DNA of 64,000 bases from the NCBI RefSeq assembly GCF_009600315.1, contig NZ_WIWC01000002.1:1-64000 (forward strand), in the 5' to 3' direction. The first letter of the stretch is position 1. Each line of letters begins with the position of its first letter. The notes beneath the pieces are model-generated. The model was not told the DNA's origin. It saw only the letters and a program-made list of their open reading frames with translations, and made no database searches. Of the stretch, positions 8,141 to 17,729 are shown in pieces. The DNA comes from Pseudomonas helleri. Its GTDB lineage: Bacteria; Pseudomonadota; Gammaproteobacteria; Pseudomonadales; Pseudomonadaceae. Position numbers and translations under genes: made by a program.

Positions 8141-8668
8141 TCAACCGGGATGAAATGAAGCATAGCCGTTGGGCCCCAGCGGCTCGACTCTTACTTGGTC
8201 GTCTAGACGAATGATGCCACTTTCTATTACCCGCGCCGTGATACCGCCGTGGCCGCGTACTGCCTGAAACGTCCCTTCACCCAATCGCTGCTCAAGCCGG
8301 GCGCAAGGCTGGCACCAGCCTGTGGTTTCGAAAATGGCCTGGCCAATCTTGAAGCGTCGACCTTTGAGGCTAAACAGGTTGATCCCGCTGATCACCAGGT
8401 TGCGGCGCAAGTCTTGCGCCAGTACGGGTTGATCGGGCGAGCGTCCCAGCAATGAGTTGATCACCGCCAGATGTTCCCACTGAATCAGTGTCACTTGTCG
8501 GGCATTGCGAGCGCCGGGCCGAGCATGGTCGCCGGTGAGTCCGGCTTCTCGCCGGGCTTCGACGGCATCCAGTTCCACCATATCGGCACGAGACTCGGGG
8601 CGCACGCCAATCCAGCGCACCACTCCGGTTTGCGGGACGGCCGCAATCAACGCTTGCAGTGGGCTCAC
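8141..8668 (-). CDS. MOSC domain protein
   Basis: The 175-residue cytoplasmic protein has the MOSC core pattern, including RRNLVISGINL and a conserved cysteine region GWCQPCARL (C119, C122). MOSC domains are found in molybdenum cofactor sulfurases and in YiiM/YuaD-type proteins that handle hydroxylated purine analogues. A stand-alone domain of this size is usually called a MOSC protein of unknown substrate. The GTG start overlaps the stop of the upstream DUF1780 gene (GTGA), so the two are translationally coupled. Confidence 0.85.
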   Translation of the reverse strand: MSPLQALIAAVPQTGVVRWIGVRPESRADMVELDAVEARREAGLTGDHARPGARNARQVTLIQWEHLAVINSLLGRSPDQPVLAQDLRRNLVISGINLFSLKGRRFKIGQAIFETTGWCQPCARLEQRLGEGTFQAVRGHGGITARVIESGIIRLDDQVRVEPLGPNGYASFHPG

Positions 8669-9294
8669 AGGCTGATACCTACATCAAAAATAATGCTGCG
8701 GCCCAGGTTGTTGCGCAAAAAATCGGGTGCATCCGGTTGTGCGAACAGCACACGGGCGAAGGTCGGGCCGACCAACGACAAAGAGCGCCAGCCCATACGC
8801 AAGTATTCGGTCGGCGGCGGGAAGTGGCTGTTAAGGTCCAGAACCTCACGTTTGAGGCTGGAGAAGGCAATGATGTCCAACTGCCCCAGATCGATATCGC
8901 GCTCTAAATAGTTTTTGGCTTTTTTGTGCAGCGTCGGGCCCAGTCGTTGCAGCAGCTTGCTCGCAGGAATGCGTTTGGGGCGTGCTTCACGGCGCACCAG
9001 TTGGCTCAGGGAGTACGCGCTGCGCCGCCGTTGCAGCTCTTCGCGCCATTCGTCATTCAAGCGTCGACCTTCATCCAGCACAAAAAACACTTCGAAGCGC
9101 GCTTCGCCAAACAGAACATCCGGAGGTTCCTGGCTGGCGGGTGTGAAGTCCTCAGTGTGGTAAGGGACATTCAAACCCTGAAGCAGGCGCTGGCATACCC
9201 AGCGCTCACGCTCCCATTTGCGTGCATTGGATAGAAAAGCATTGGCTTGTTCGGCCTGGATCGTGAGCAGGCGCAGGTAATCTGAGTCGTCCAT
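8665..9294 (-). CDS. DUF1780 family protein
   Basis: The 209-residue soluble protein has no signal peptide or membrane segment. It is highly charged, with a long helical N-terminus and a central stretch RFEVFFVLDEGRRLNDEWRE. The pattern matches DUF1780, a conserved Pseudomonas family with no assigned function. It is the upstream partner of the MOSC gene, with a four-base overlap, and lies 82 bases after yacG on the same strand, so it may be read from the pilC-pilD-coaE-yacG transcript. Confidence 0.75.
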   Translation of the reverse strand: MDDSDYLRLLTIQAEQANAFLSNARKWERERWVCQRLLQGLNVPYHTEDFTPASQEPPDVLFGEARFEVFFVLDEGRRLNDEWREELQRRRSAYSLSQLVRREARPKRIPASKLLQRLGPTLHKKAKNYLERDIDLGQLDIIAFSSLKREVLDLNSHFPPPTEYLRMGWRSLSLVGPTFARVLFAQPDAPDFLRNNLGRSIIFDVGISL

Positions 9295-9376
9295 ACAGGC
9301 ACCTTAGCTTTGAAACAGGGGTTACTGATAGCCCGACGCCTATTCAGGCTGGTAGCCGCTACCCGACGCTCCCCGA

Positions 9377-9580
9377 TTAATGCAGTCGATCAGGCAAGTC
9401 TTCGGAAAATAAATCATCTTCAGCATCCGGGCTTACCGGGATTTTATGTTCTTCACTGGCCCATGCGCCCAGATCGATCAATTTGCAGCGGTCGGAGCAA
9501 AATGGACGGAACGGGTTGCTGGGGTTCCATTCCAGGGGGGTGCCACAGGTCGGGCAGTCGATGGTCATAGGTTTGGTCAT
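9377..9580 (-). CDS. yacG: DNA gyrase inhibitor YacG (zinc ribbon)
   Basis: The 67-residue protein has a CPTC (C9, C12) and FCSDRC (C28, C32) zinc site followed by an acidic tail, as in YacG, which binds GyrB and inhibits gyrase in E. coli. Its ATG overlaps the coaE stop (ATGA), so the two are coupled. The coaE-yacG pairing downstream of pilD is typical of Pseudomonas. Confidence 0.93.
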   Translation of the reverse strand: MTKPMTIDCPTCGTPLEWNPSNPFRPFCSDRCKLIDLGAWASEEHKIPVSPDAEDDLFSEDLPDRLH

Positions 9581-10200
9581 GGTTGGCCTCCGCGCAACGT
9601 TAAATAAAAATCATGCAGGCGCTCGACTTCGGTTTTGAGCGCCTCAAGGTCACGGTCATTGGTGAGCACGTCGTCAGCGTGGCGAAGGCGATCTTCGCGG
9701 CTGGCTTGTACCTTGAGAATGGCGTGTACCTGTTCTTCGCTGGTGTTGTCGCGTTTGAGCGTGCGCTGAATCTGCAACGCTTGTGGCACGTCGATCACCA
9801 GCACGCGTTGAGTCGTTGTGTATTGCCCGGACTCGATCAATAGCGGTGATACCAGAATGGCGTAAGGCGATTGGGCCTGTGCCAGATTGTCGGCGATTTC
9901 TTCACGAATCAGCGGGTGCAGCAGGGCTTCGAGCCAGCGGCGTTGCTCAGGGTCGCTAAAAATAAGCGCGCGCAATGCGCCACGGTTGAGCTGACCATCG
10001 GCTTGCAACACCTGCTCGCCGAAGTGTTCAGCAATTTGGCTCAGCGTCGGGCGCCCCGGTTCAACGACCCAGCGTGCCGCATGGTCGGCGTCAACCACAT
10101 GGACACCCAACGCCGCAAAATGCTCTGCGGCAGCACTTTTGCCGCTGCCGATGCCGCCAGTCAGGCCGAGAATCCAGGGGTGTGCAGAAGGGGTATTCAT
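9577..10200 (-). CDS. coaE: Dephospho-CoA kinase
   Basis: The 207-residue cytoplasmic kinase carries out the last step of coenzyme A synthesis. The P-loop [11 protein letters not shown] is at residues 12-22, followed by the family motif VDADHAAR. Length is normal for the family. The start lies one base after the pilD stop, and the stop overlaps the yacG start, so it sits inside the pilCD-coaE-yacG operon. Confidence 0.96.
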   Translation of the reverse strand: MNTPSAHPWILGLTGGIGSGKSAAAEHFAALGVHVVDADHAARWVVEPGRPTLSQIAEHFGEQVLQADGQLNRGALRALIFSDPEQRRWLEALLHPLIREEIADNLAQAQSPYAILVSPLLIESGQYTTTQRVLVIDVPQALQIQRTLKRDNTSEEQVHAILKVQASREDRLRHADDVLTNDRDLEALKTEVERLHDFYLTLRGGQP

Positions 10201-10201
10201 T

Positions 10202-11062
10202 TCAACTCGAGAGCTGCCAATAGAAAGTGGTTATTTGATCACCCCAGAGCAATGCAATCCAGCCGGCAATTGCCAGGTAGGGGGCAAAGGGGATTTGAGT
10301 CGAGGTTTGCGTACGGCGCAAGGCCAGCATGATCACGCCCACCACTGCGCCTATCAGTGAGGCGAACAGCAAGGTCAGCGGTAATACCGCGATGCCGCCC
10401 CACGCCCCGATCATGGCCAGCAATTTGAAATCGCCATAGCCCAGACCGTCCTTGCCGGTCAGCAGTTTGAAGAGCCAAAAGATCGACCACAGGCAGCCAT
10501 AACCCAATGCTGCGGCCCAAACCGCCTGCGACAGGCTGGTAAAGGTGTCGAAGCTGTTAAGCAGCAAGCCCAGCCACAGCAGGGGCAACACCAGCACATC
10601 AGGAACGATCATATGCTCCAGATCGATCAGGCAAATGGCGATCAATCCCCAGGTCAGCACGAGCATCCAGCCCGCTTGCGCACTGAAGCCAAAATGCCAG
10701 GCGATAAAGGCTGAAAATAATCCACAGGCCAGCTCGGTCAACGGGTAACGCGGGCTAATGGCTTTTTTGCACTCTGCGCACTTGCCGCGCAGGAACAGGT
10801 AACTGATCAGCGGGATGTTTTCCCATGCTCGCAAGCGGTGCTGGCAGTGCGGGCAATGAGAGTGGGGCAGCAACAGGTTATACACAGGGCCTTTATCGGG
10901 CGCGGGCAGGGCCAGGAACTCACGTGCTTGCGCCTGCCAATCTTGCTCAAGCATTTTGGGCAGGCGCCATACCAGCACATTGAGAAAACTGCCTACCAGC
11001 AGTCCAAGCACAAGCGCGCTGGCAATGAAGAGGTCGGGGTAACGGGTGAACAGGTCGATCAT
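10202..11062 (-). CDS. pilD: Prepilin leader peptidase / N-methyltransferase
   Basis: The 286-residue polytopic membrane enzyme cleaves type IV prepilin leaders and methylates the new N-terminus. The cytoplasmic zinc site has CPHC (C70, C73) and CAEC (C95, C98). The catalytic aspartates are D147 in LIDLEH and D211 in the GYGDF motif. The ATG at 11062 lies three bases after the pilC stop; a TTG two codons earlier overlaps that stop and is an alternative. The enzyme normally also processes type II secretion pseudopilins. Confidence 0.95.
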   Translation of the reverse strand: MIDLFTRYPDLFIASALVLGLLVGSFLNVLVWRLPKMLEQDWQAQAREFLALPAPDKGPVYNLLLPHSHCPHCQHRLRAWENIPLISYLFLRGKCAECKKAISPRYPLTELACGLFSAFIAWHFGFSAQAGWMLVLTWGLIAICLIDLEHMIVPDVLVLPLLWLGLLLNSFDTFTSLSQAVWAAALGYGCLWSIFWLFKLLTGKDGLGYGDFKLLAMIGAWGGIAVLPLTLLFASLIGAVVGVIMLALRRTQTSTQIPFAPYLAIAGWIALLWGDQITTFYWQLSS

Positions 11063-11064
11063 GC

Positions 11065-12282
11065 TCAAATTACTTGGCCTAGTTTGAATATGGGTAGATA
11101 CATGGCGATGACAAGGCCGCCTACCATAACGCCCAATACCAACATGATGGCGGGCTCCATCATGCTGGTCAGGCTATCGGTCATTGTGTCGACCTCGTTC
11201 TCATAATAGGTGGCCAGATGGTCAAGCATGTTTTCCAGTGTGCCGGATTCCTCGCCAATGGCGATCATTTGAATCGCCATGTCCGGAAATACGCCGGTAG
11301 CAGCCATGGCGACATGGATCTGTGATCCCGCTGCCACCTGATGTTTGAGCGCTAGCACGGCATTTTTATATACGTTATTGCCGGTGGTGCCGGCGACAGC
11401 ATCAAGCGCTTCCAGCAAGGGCACCCCGGCGGCAATAGTCGTTGCGAGTGTGCGGGCAAAGCGGGAAAGGGCCGACACGTGCAGCAGGTTACCGATAACG
11501 GGCATTTTTAGAAGCCATTTATCCAGGCGTTGACGTAACGGCTCGGAGTGTTTGTACCGATAGCGAAAGCCCGCCACCATCAGGCAAACCGATACCAGTA
11601 ACCCTAATGCGTGGTCTTGAAGCACTTGGGATAACGCGATGACCCACAGAGTGAGGGCTGGAAGTTGGGCGTCAAACGAACTGAACACACGTTGAAATTG
11701 CGGCACGACTTCAAGTAATAAAATGGCGCAGACCATCACGGCCACGAGCAGGACGGCGATAGGGTAGGTCATGGCCTTTTTTATTTTCTTTTTCAGTGCC
11801 TGGGTTTTTTCTTTATAGGTGGCTATGCGTTCCAGCAGTACATCCAGGGCGCCTGCCTGTTCGCCTGCGTCGATCAAATTGCAAAAAAGGGCGTCGAAGT
11901 GCGCCGGTTTTTTACGCAATGCATTGGCCAGGCTGGTGCCTGCGCTGATGTCCTGTTTCAGGTCGTTCACCAGCTGGCGCATGGCCGGGAGCTCAACCCC
12001 TTCGGCGATAACGTTCAGGGCTTGTAACAGGGAAATGCCTGCTTTGATCAATGAGGCCAGTTGCCGGGTGAACAACATGATATCCAACGCCTTGATGGAT
12101 GGACCACCGGGGCGCCCTCGATGCGCTTTACGTCGAATGTTGCGTGCGCTAATGCCTTGGCGGCGCAGTAGAGCGCGGATCATCGCCTGACTTTCGGCGC
12201 TGGTTTCTCCCTTGATTTCGGCCCCTGTGAGGTCTGTACCTTCCCACCGATACAGACGGGTCTTGACGGGTTGTGTAGGCAT
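11065..12282 (-). CDS. pilC: Type IV pilus inner-membrane platform protein
   Basis: The 405-residue protein has two repeated GspF/T2SSF domains with three membrane segments, and the conserved LDALFCNLIDAGEQAG and DMAIQMIAIGEESGTLE motifs of PilC. It forms the inner-membrane platform on which the ATPase PilB acts. AGGA lies before the ATG. In P. aeruginosa the gene upstream of pilC is pilB; here the 221 bases up to pilA contain no recognisable PilB sequence. Confidence 0.95.
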   Translation of the reverse strand: MPTQPVKTRLYRWEGTDLTGAEIKGETSAESQAMIRALLRRQGISARNIRRKAHRGRPGGPSIKALDIMLFTRQLASLIKAGISLLQALNVIAEGVELPAMRQLVNDLKQDISAGTSLANALRKKPAHFDALFCNLIDAGEQAGALDVLLERIATYKEKTQALKKKIKKAMTYPIAVLLVAVMVCAILLLEVVPQFQRVFSSFDAQLPALTLWVIALSQVLQDHALGLLVSVCLMVAGFRYRYKHSEPLRQRLDKWLLKMPVIGNLLHVSALSRFARTLATTIAAGVPLLEALDAVAGTTGNNVYKNAVLALKHQVAAGSQIHVAMAATGVFPDMAIQMIAIGEESGTLENMLDHLATYYENEVDTMTDSLTSMMEPAIMLVLGVMVGGLVIAMYLPIFKLGQVI

Positions 12283-12503
12283 GCGGCTTGTCCTGGTGGC
12301 GCTGATGGCTCTTGCGAGCGCTGAACCAAAAGACTAGGTGCCGTTTCAGCCAGACCCTCCATTGGAGCGTGTCCAAAGGTGTCCGCGGAGCGGTTGTGGA
12401 GCATCGGCGGGCTAACCTTGATAGCCTGTGCGCCATTTTTGGCGGCTCAGAACGGCTATGGCATTTGGCCAAGGTGCCGCGTCTTTAATTTTGGAGATGA
12501 CTT

Positions 12504-12911
12504 GTGAAACAACAAAAAGGCTTCACCCTGATCGAATTGATGATCGTGGTCGCGATTATTGGCCTCATCGCCTCTTTTGCATTGCCGGCGTACACCGAGC
12601 ACACCATGAAGGCCCGGTTCGCAGAAGTGAATACCATCAGCAACACCTATAAAACGGCGGTAGCACTGTGCTACAGCGAGAGCAATGATTTGGCCGTATG
12701 CGATGCAGGCAGTCATGGCATTCCTGGCCCGGCCGATGCGACAGACAATCTGGCAGCGGGCATGACGGTGATTGATGGCGTGATTACCATGACCGGCACT
12801 CAGGCGGCCGGTGGCTGGACCAGCGTGCTGACGCCTGCCCTCAGTGAATCAGGCAGCACCCTGGTGTGGACACAAAGCGGTACGTGTCTTGAAAAAGGCG
12901 CCTGCAAGTAG
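12504..12911 (+). CDS. pilA: Type IVa major pilin
   Basis: The 135-residue prepilin has a short leader MKQQKG cleaved before F7, and the mature N-terminus FTLIELMIVVAIIGLIASFA with the conserved Glu at position +5. The C-terminus has the cysteine pair C...TCLEKGAC of the disulfide-bonded loop. It is divergent from pilC. Upstream lies GGAGATGACTTGTG, with GGAG at normal spacing. A long inverted repeat starts four bases after the stop and may act as a terminator or mRNA stabiliser. Confidence 0.95.
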   Translation: MKQQKGFTLIELMIVVAIIGLIASFALPAYTEHTMKARFAEVNTISNTYKTAVALCYSESNDLAVCDAGSHGIPGPADATDNLAAGMTVIDGVITMTGTQAAGGWTSVLTPALSESGSTLVWTQSGTCLEKGACK

Positions 12912-12915
12912 CTTT

Positions 12916-13060
12916 GTAGTCGCTGACGAGGCACGAGGCTGCGATCGGCTGCGCAGCAGTCGTGAAGCCATTCAATTCGTTCATTCAAGAGGAGCGCATT
13001 GGCTGGGTTTACGAGGACGTCGTCCTCGATCGCAGCCTCGTTCCACTCGTCAGCGACTAC
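12916..13060. repeat. Long inverted repeat (GTAG..CTAC type), copy 1
   Basis: The arm at 12916-12947 (GTAGTCGCTGACGAG, then CACGAGGCTGCGATCG) is nearly the reverse complement of the arm at 13027-13060, with about 80 bases between that include a nested hairpin. It shares arms with the repeats at 44486, 56639 and 61978. Confidence 0.85.
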
Positions 13061-13126
13061 AACAGTGGTATTTAGACGTCCGAAAATGGCGAGAATCGGT
13101 CAATGGCCAGTGCTATCGTGCGGGCT

Positions 13127-14617
13127 ATGAACACATCCCAGAGTCTTTGCGTACCCAGCACCGCCGCCTGCGAAATCGCGCGTTTAAGCCGCGATTCGCG
13201 GTTCGACGGGGTGTTTTTTACCGCGGTGCTGAGTACACGCATCTACTGCCGCCCGGTGTGTCCGGCGCGCGCGCCCAAAGCAGAAAATGTGGTGTATTAC
13301 CCCAGCGCCGCGGCGGCTCAAGCCGACGGCTTTCGCCCTTGTTTGCGCTGTCGGCCGGAGCTGGCGCCGGGTAATCCCTTCTGGCAGCAGGGTGAGCATT
13401 TGGTGTCTCGCGGCTTGAAGCTGATCAATGAAGGTTTTTTGGCTGATCACTCGCTGGAGCAGTTGGCCCAGCGCCTGCACGTCAGCGCCCGGCAAGTGCG
13501 CAGGCTCTTTGTTCAGCACGTGGGCGCGCCACCGATGGCGGTGCATGCCACGCAGCGTTTGCTGTTTGCCAAGCAACTGCTGACCGAAACGGATCTGTCG
13601 ATCACTGAAGTGGCCTTGGCGTCGGGCTTTGGCAGTCTGAGGCGCTTTAATGCTGCCTTTGCCGAGGCCAACCACGCACCGCCAAGCACCTTTCGGCGTA
13701 GCCCCAAAGCACGGGCGGACAAGGCCTTGGTGTTGCGCTTGGGTTATCGTCCGCCCTATGACTTCCCCGCCTTGCTGGGTTTTTTGCAGACCCGTGCTCT
13801 ACCGGGTATTGAGCAGGTCGATACGCACAGCTATCAGCGTGTATTCGATACGGGCGCCGCACCCGGCTGGTTGCGGGTCAGCGCCTGGCCCGGTGAACAG
13901 CACGCGCTGCAATTAGAACTGCTGAATGTGCCGCCGAGCCAAATGCTGGGCATCGTTACGCGGGTCCGGCGAATGTTTGATCTGGATGCCGATCCCCTTG
14001 CGATTGCCCGCACATTAAGTGCCAGCCCGGCGCTGGCGCCAGTCATCGAACGCTACCCGGGGCTGCGTCTGCCTGGGGGCTGGGACGGTTTTGAAGTGGC
14101 GGTGCGGGCGGTGTTGGGGCAGCAGGTTAGTGTGGCGGCAGCGCGCACGTTGGCCAGCAGGATTGTGCAGCGGTTCGGGGTACCCATCGAATCTCCGTGC
14201 GCGGCCCCTCTGGATCGCTTGTTCCCCGGCCCGGCGCAACTGGTTGATGCCGATCTGGGGCAGATGGGCATTACTCAGGCGCGCATTGATACGATCAAAG
14301 GGATTGCCCGCGCCTTGATCGAGGGGCGGGTGGATTTTGCCGTGGAACAACCGTTGTCGGACTTTATCGAGCGTTGGGTGCAACTGCCCGGCATAGGTGA
14401 CTGGACGGCGCATTACATCGCCATGCGCGTGCTCAAGCACCCCGATGCTTTTCCTGCGGCGGACTTGATCCTGCGCCGTGAGGCCAACCCTCAAGGCGGG
14501 CCATTGACGACCAAAGCGCTGCTATCGCTGGCCGAAAGCTGGCGGCCGTGGCGAGCCTATTCCGTGATGTATTTATGGCGCGCTGCCACCGACTCGGCAG
14601 CGGCACGTAAGAGGTAA
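13127..14617 (+). CDS. Ada-N / AraC / AlkA fusion: methylation-responsive DNA-3-methyladenine glycosylase II
   Basis: The 496-residue protein has three parts. Residues 20-80 are an Ada zinc domain with C41, C45, C72 and C75, the same spacing as the E. coli Ada methylphosphotriester site. An AraC helix-turn-helix follows at about 95-190 (LAQRLHVSARQVRRLF). The rest is AlkA: an N-terminal fold and an HhH-GPD domain with GIGDWTAHYIAMRVL and catalytic D446 in PAADLILRR. It would sense methylated DNA backbone and excise alkylated bases. It lacks the Ada methyltransferase domain, but ogt follows two bases later. The start at 13127 gives the usual family N-terminus; an ATG 24 bases earlier is possible. 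Confidence 0.88.
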   Translation: MNTSQSLCVPSTAACEIARLSRDSRFDGVFFTAVLSTRIYCRPVCPARAPKAENVVYYPSAAAAQADGFRPCLRCRPELAPGNPFWQQGEHLVSRGLKLINEGFLADHSLEQLAQRLHVSARQVRRLFVQHVGAPPMAVHATQRLLFAKQLLTETDLSITEVALASGFGSLRRFNAAFAEANHAPPSTFRRSPKARADKALVLRLGYRPPYDFPALLGFLQTRALPGIEQVDTHSYQRVFDTGAAPGWLRVSAWPGEQHALQLELLNVPPSQMLGIVTRVRRMFDLDADPLAIARTLSASPALAPVIERYPGLRLPGGWDGFEVAVRAVLGQQVSVAAARTLASRIVQRFGVPIESPCAAPLDRLFPGPAQLVDADLGQMGITQARIDTIKGIARALIEGRVDFAVEQPLSDFIERWVQLPGIGDWTAHYIAMRVLKHPDAFPAADLILRREANPQGGPLTTKALLSLAESWRPWRAYSVMYLWRAATDSAAARKR

Positions 14618-14619
14618 TC

Positions 14620-15117
14620 ATGAGTCAGATTTATTTCGATCAAATGCCATCGCCCATTGGCCCGCTGTTTTTGGTGTCCGATGATGAAGGATTGCGTGAG
14701 GTGCGTTTCGAACTGGAAAAGCGCCCGCACGAGCCGTTGCACGACTGGGTGCATTCAGCGCAAAAGCTGGCACAGGTTCGTCACCAGCTTGAAGCGTATT
14801 TCTCGGGAGAGTTGCAGGCTTTTGATCTGCCGCTCAAGCCACAGGGCACTGAATTTCAGCAATCAGTGTGGCGGGCGCTGACGACCATTGCGTACGCCGC
14901 AACCACCAGCTACGGGCAGCTTGCGCAACAGCTTGATCGGCCCACCGCCTCACGAGCGGTGGGTGCTGCGAACGGGCGCAATCCGATCCCGATTATCATC
15001 CCGTGCCATCGTGTGATTGGCAGTAATGGCACGTTGACCGGGTTCGCTGGCGGGTTGGCCGCCAAGCAGTGGTTGCTTGAGCATGAAATGAAATGCCAGG
15101 GGTTCGCGCTGATTTAG
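14620..15117 (+). CDS. ogt: Methylated-DNA-[protein]-cysteine S-methyltransferase
   Basis: The 165-residue suicide repair protein removes alkyl groups from O6-alkylguanine. The acceptor cysteine is C129 in IIIPCHRVIGSNG, and the DNA-binding helix pattern TSYGQLAQQL and RAVGAANGRNP lie before it. The start follows the glycosylase stop by two bases with AGAGG upstream, so the two form an alkylation-repair operon that covers both base excision and direct reversal. Confidence 0.95.
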   Translation: MSQIYFDQMPSPIGPLFLVSDDEGLREVRFELEKRPHEPLHDWVHSAQKLAQVRHQLEAYFSGELQAFDLPLKPQGTEFQQSVWRALTTIAYAATTSYGQLAQQLDRPTASRAVGAANGRNPIPIIIPCHRVIGSNGTLTGFAGGLAAKQWLLEHEMKCQGFALI

Positions 15118-15118
15118 C

Positions 15119-15967
15119 TTACAAACTCAAACGCATCGACAAATCCACGGCTTTGACATCCTTGGTCATGGCGCCAATGGAAATGTAGTCCACTCCGGTT
15201 TGGGCAATAGGGAGGAGGGTAGCTTCGTTGATACCGCCGCTGGCTTCCAGTTTGGCCTTGCCTGCGTTAAGGCGCACGGCCTCGCGCATATCGTCCATGC
15301 TCAGCTCGTCGAGCATGATGATGTCTGCCCCGGCCGCCAGCGCTTCCTTGAGTTCAGAGAGGCTTTCCACTTCAATTTCCACGGGTTTTCCCGGTGCGAT
15401 TTTGTGCGCGGCAATGATGGCCTGCGCAATGCCGCCGCAGGCTGCAATGTGGTTTTCCTTGATCAAAAAGGCGTCGTACAGGCCGATGCGGTGATTGTGG
15501 CAACCGCCGCAGGTCACGGCGTACTTTTGCGCAAGACGCAGACCCGGCAAGGTTTTACGGGTGTCGAGCAATTTGACCTGAGTACCGGCAACCTGATCGG
15601 CCAGCAACTGCGCGTGAGTCGCGACACCGGACAACAGTTGCAGAAAGTTAAGAGCACTGCGTTCTCCGCTGAGCAGAGAGCGGGCCGGGCCTTCAAGGTG
15701 AAAGAGTATTTGGTTCGGGGTTACACGCTCGCCATCGGACACTTGCCAATGCACTGCAACACGCGGGTCCAGCTGACGAAACACGGTATCGACCCACGCG
15801 GTTCCGCTAATGACAGCCGCTTGGCGCGTAATGATTGAGGCTTTTGCCAGGCGCTCGGCCGGGATCAGCTGTGCAGTGATGTCGCCGCTGCCGAGGTCTT
15901 CGGCTAACGCACGGCGCACGTTGGCTTCGATTTCGGCAGTGAGGTCGGCCAGACGTAAATTCGGCAT
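15119..15967 (-). CDS. nadC: Nicotinate-nucleotide pyrophosphorylase (quinolinate phosphoribosyltransferase)
   Basis: The 282-residue cytoplasmic enzyme makes nicotinate mononucleotide from quinolinate and PRPP in NAD synthesis. Family motifs are visible: [11 protein letters not shown], the RKTLPGLR stretch with the active-site Arg, [20 protein letters not shown], and SGGINEATL near the end. The ATG at 15967 has GGAG at normal spacing and gives the usual N-terminus; longer frames upstream do not fit the family. It is convergent with ogt, with only one base between the stops. Confidence 0.96.
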   Translation of the reverse strand: MPNLRLADLTAEIEANVRRALAEDLGSGDITAQLIPAERLAKASIITRQAAVISGTAWVDTVFRQLDPRVAVHWQVSDGERVTPNQILFHLEGPARSLLSGERSALNFLQLLSGVATHAQLLADQVAGTQVKLLDTRKTLPGLRLAQKYAVTCGGCHNHRIGLYDAFLIKENHIAACGGIAQAIIAAHKIAPGKPVEIEVESLSELKEALAAGADIIMLDELSMDDMREAVRLNAGKAKLEASGGINEATLLPIAQTGVDYISIGAMTKDVKAVDLSMRLSL

Positions 15968-16201
15968 AACGAGCTCCACAAACAAAGTGCATCGATTATA
16001 GAGGCATGCCGGGAGTGAACCCAAGGTGCGTGCGACACAGAGGGTGAATGGCGACAACTGTGCGTTTTTTGGCACTTTGAGGTTTTATTCAATCACTGAT
16101 GCCATGATGTGAAGAGTGTGCTGGCACAAGCGGCATGATTTACAAGATAATCCGCCTTCTATTTGGCGTCATGGCTTTGACGCGCAGGCCTGGAGGGCGG
16201 G

Positions 16202-17647
16202 ATGCACATTGACGGGAAAGGGGAGGCTCCACAATGGGCCTCAACGGAGTTAGCGACGCACTCGCCGCTCACCCGCTTGCCCGTGATCCTGTCACAGGTG
16301 CATGACAAGGCGGCGCAGCAACTTAAGCAACAGTTGCAGGTGCTGTTTGATAACGCCGATAAAGCCCTGTTCGAGATGGCCGACAAAGCCCGGAGCAATG
16401 CGCAGCAAAGCCTGTTTTTCGAGGCCATGCGCGACCTGCGGCTTAAGCGCAAGAATATTGAGCGTGGTTTTCTCTATCGTCTGTTTAAGGCCTTTATCAC
16501 CCTGACCCAGCCCACGGCCACTGAGCCAACCTTATTGGGCAAGGGGCTCTTCCCGACTGTATGTTCGTTGCTGGGCGATGATGTTGCCCGTGCCCAGGCA
16601 GTCAATTCGATGGTGTCCCGAGTGCTGATTCGCGACCATCGGGCTTTGTGCCATTTGACTACGCGATTCAACACCTTGAGCTGGATGAGGCTGGATGAAC
16701 AGAGCAACCCTCTGGGACCGGCGATGTTGTGTGAGTATTTTCTGCAAGCCGAGCGCGACCAAGGTGTCGACATCAAAGTCAAACTGATCACGCTGCAGTT
16801 ATTCGAACATTACCTGCTCAGGCATACCGGGCATCTGTATGCCGACGCCAATCAGTTATTGATCGCCACGGGTGTATTGCCCAACCTCTGCGCGATCACG
16901 TCGGATTACCCTCAGGATGTTCCAGCTTCGGGGGCATATGCCTCTCAGTTGGTGGGCCAACTGTTCGAATACATCAGCGGCGATCGCAACCTTTCGCCGT
17001 CGCTTAAAAAGCTCATCGCCCAAGTGCAGCAGCCCATCCTCAGGATCGCGCAAATGGACCAGAACTTTTTCAGTTCTGACAGCCACCCGGCACGGCGCTT
17101 GCTCAATCTTATGGCGCAGGCCGCCATCGGTTGGGACGCGAGCCTCGATTGCGAAAATGACCCGCTCCATGCCTGCATTGAGCACGTCGTGCAGCAGTTG
17201 GCTGCTCATTCAGGGAGCAGCCCTGAAGCGCTGGAAACCGTGCTGCAGAATTTTCTGGTCTTTACCCATGCCCAAAGAGCGCGCGTCGAAGTGCTTGAGT
17301 TGTCCATCAGTGATGACCTGTGCGCGTCTCCTCAGCAAGTGCCGACAGAACCCTTTACCGGAATGGACGAGCAGGATCACCTGGGGTTGTTGCTGGTCAG
17401 TCAACTGCGCATCGGCAGTTGGATCGAAATCAAGGACGGGCAGGGTATCTGCCAGCGCTGCAAACTGATTGCGATCGTCGAACCTGAAGGCCGGTATGTT
17501 TTTGTCAACCGAAGCGGTATTCGGGTGGAGGAAAAAACCCGTGGCGAGCTGATTGCACAGCTGCGATGCGGTGCGATTGAATTGCTGGACGAAGGTCTGT
17601 TATTTGACCGGGCACTGGCGTCGGTCATCCACAGTCTGGCGCATTAA
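16202..17647 (+). CDS. DUF1631 family protein
   Basis: The 481-residue protein has no signal peptide or membrane segment and is mainly helical. A C-terminal stretch after about residue 395 (LRIGSWIEIKDG...CKLIAI) resembles a small beta-barrel of the PilZ-like type seen at the end of DUF1631 proteins. Function is unknown; the family is widespread in gamma-Proteobacteria. GGAGGGCGGG precedes the ATG. It lies between nadC (divergent) and ampD (same strand, 82 bases), the same order as I recall for PAO1. Confidence 0.8.
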   Translation: MHIDGKGEAPQWASTELATHSPLTRLPVILSQVHDKAAQQLKQQLQVLFDNADKALFEMADKARSNAQQSLFFEAMRDLRLKRKNIERGFLYRLFKAFITLTQPTATEPTLLGKGLFPTVCSLLGDDVARAQAVNSMVSRVLIRDHRALCHLTTRFNTLSWMRLDEQSNPLGPAMLCEYFLQAERDQGVDIKVKLITLQLFEHYLLRHTGHLYADANQLLIATGVLPNLCAITSDYPQDVPASGAYASQLVGQLFEYISGDRNLSPSLKKLIAQVQQPILRIAQMDQNFFSSDSHPARRLLNLMAQAAIGWDASLDCENDPLHACIEHVVQQLAAHSGSSPEALETVLQNFLVFTHAQRARVEVLELSISDDLCASPQQVPTEPFTGMDEQDHLGLLLVSQLRIGSWIEIKDGQGICQRCKLIAIVEPEGRYVFVNRSGIRVEEKTRGELIAQLRCGAIELLDEGLLFDRALASVIHSLAH

Positions 17648-17729
17648 AGCGAGCATGGCAGATTGCTGCCCATCCGCGTGCGCATCGCGGCATACTGCGC
17701 CTTTGGTTTGAGCTGTCGAAGGAGGCTGT

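Noticed and set aside
12283..12472. Remnant of pilB upstream of pilC
   Set aside because: Frames in this gap show no PilB motif such as the zinc cysteines or the Walker boxes.
12456..12503. Sigma-54 promoter for pilA
   Set aside because: TGGCAT lies in the gap, but the -12 element at the needed spacing reads CAAGG instead of TTGC, so no site is claimed.
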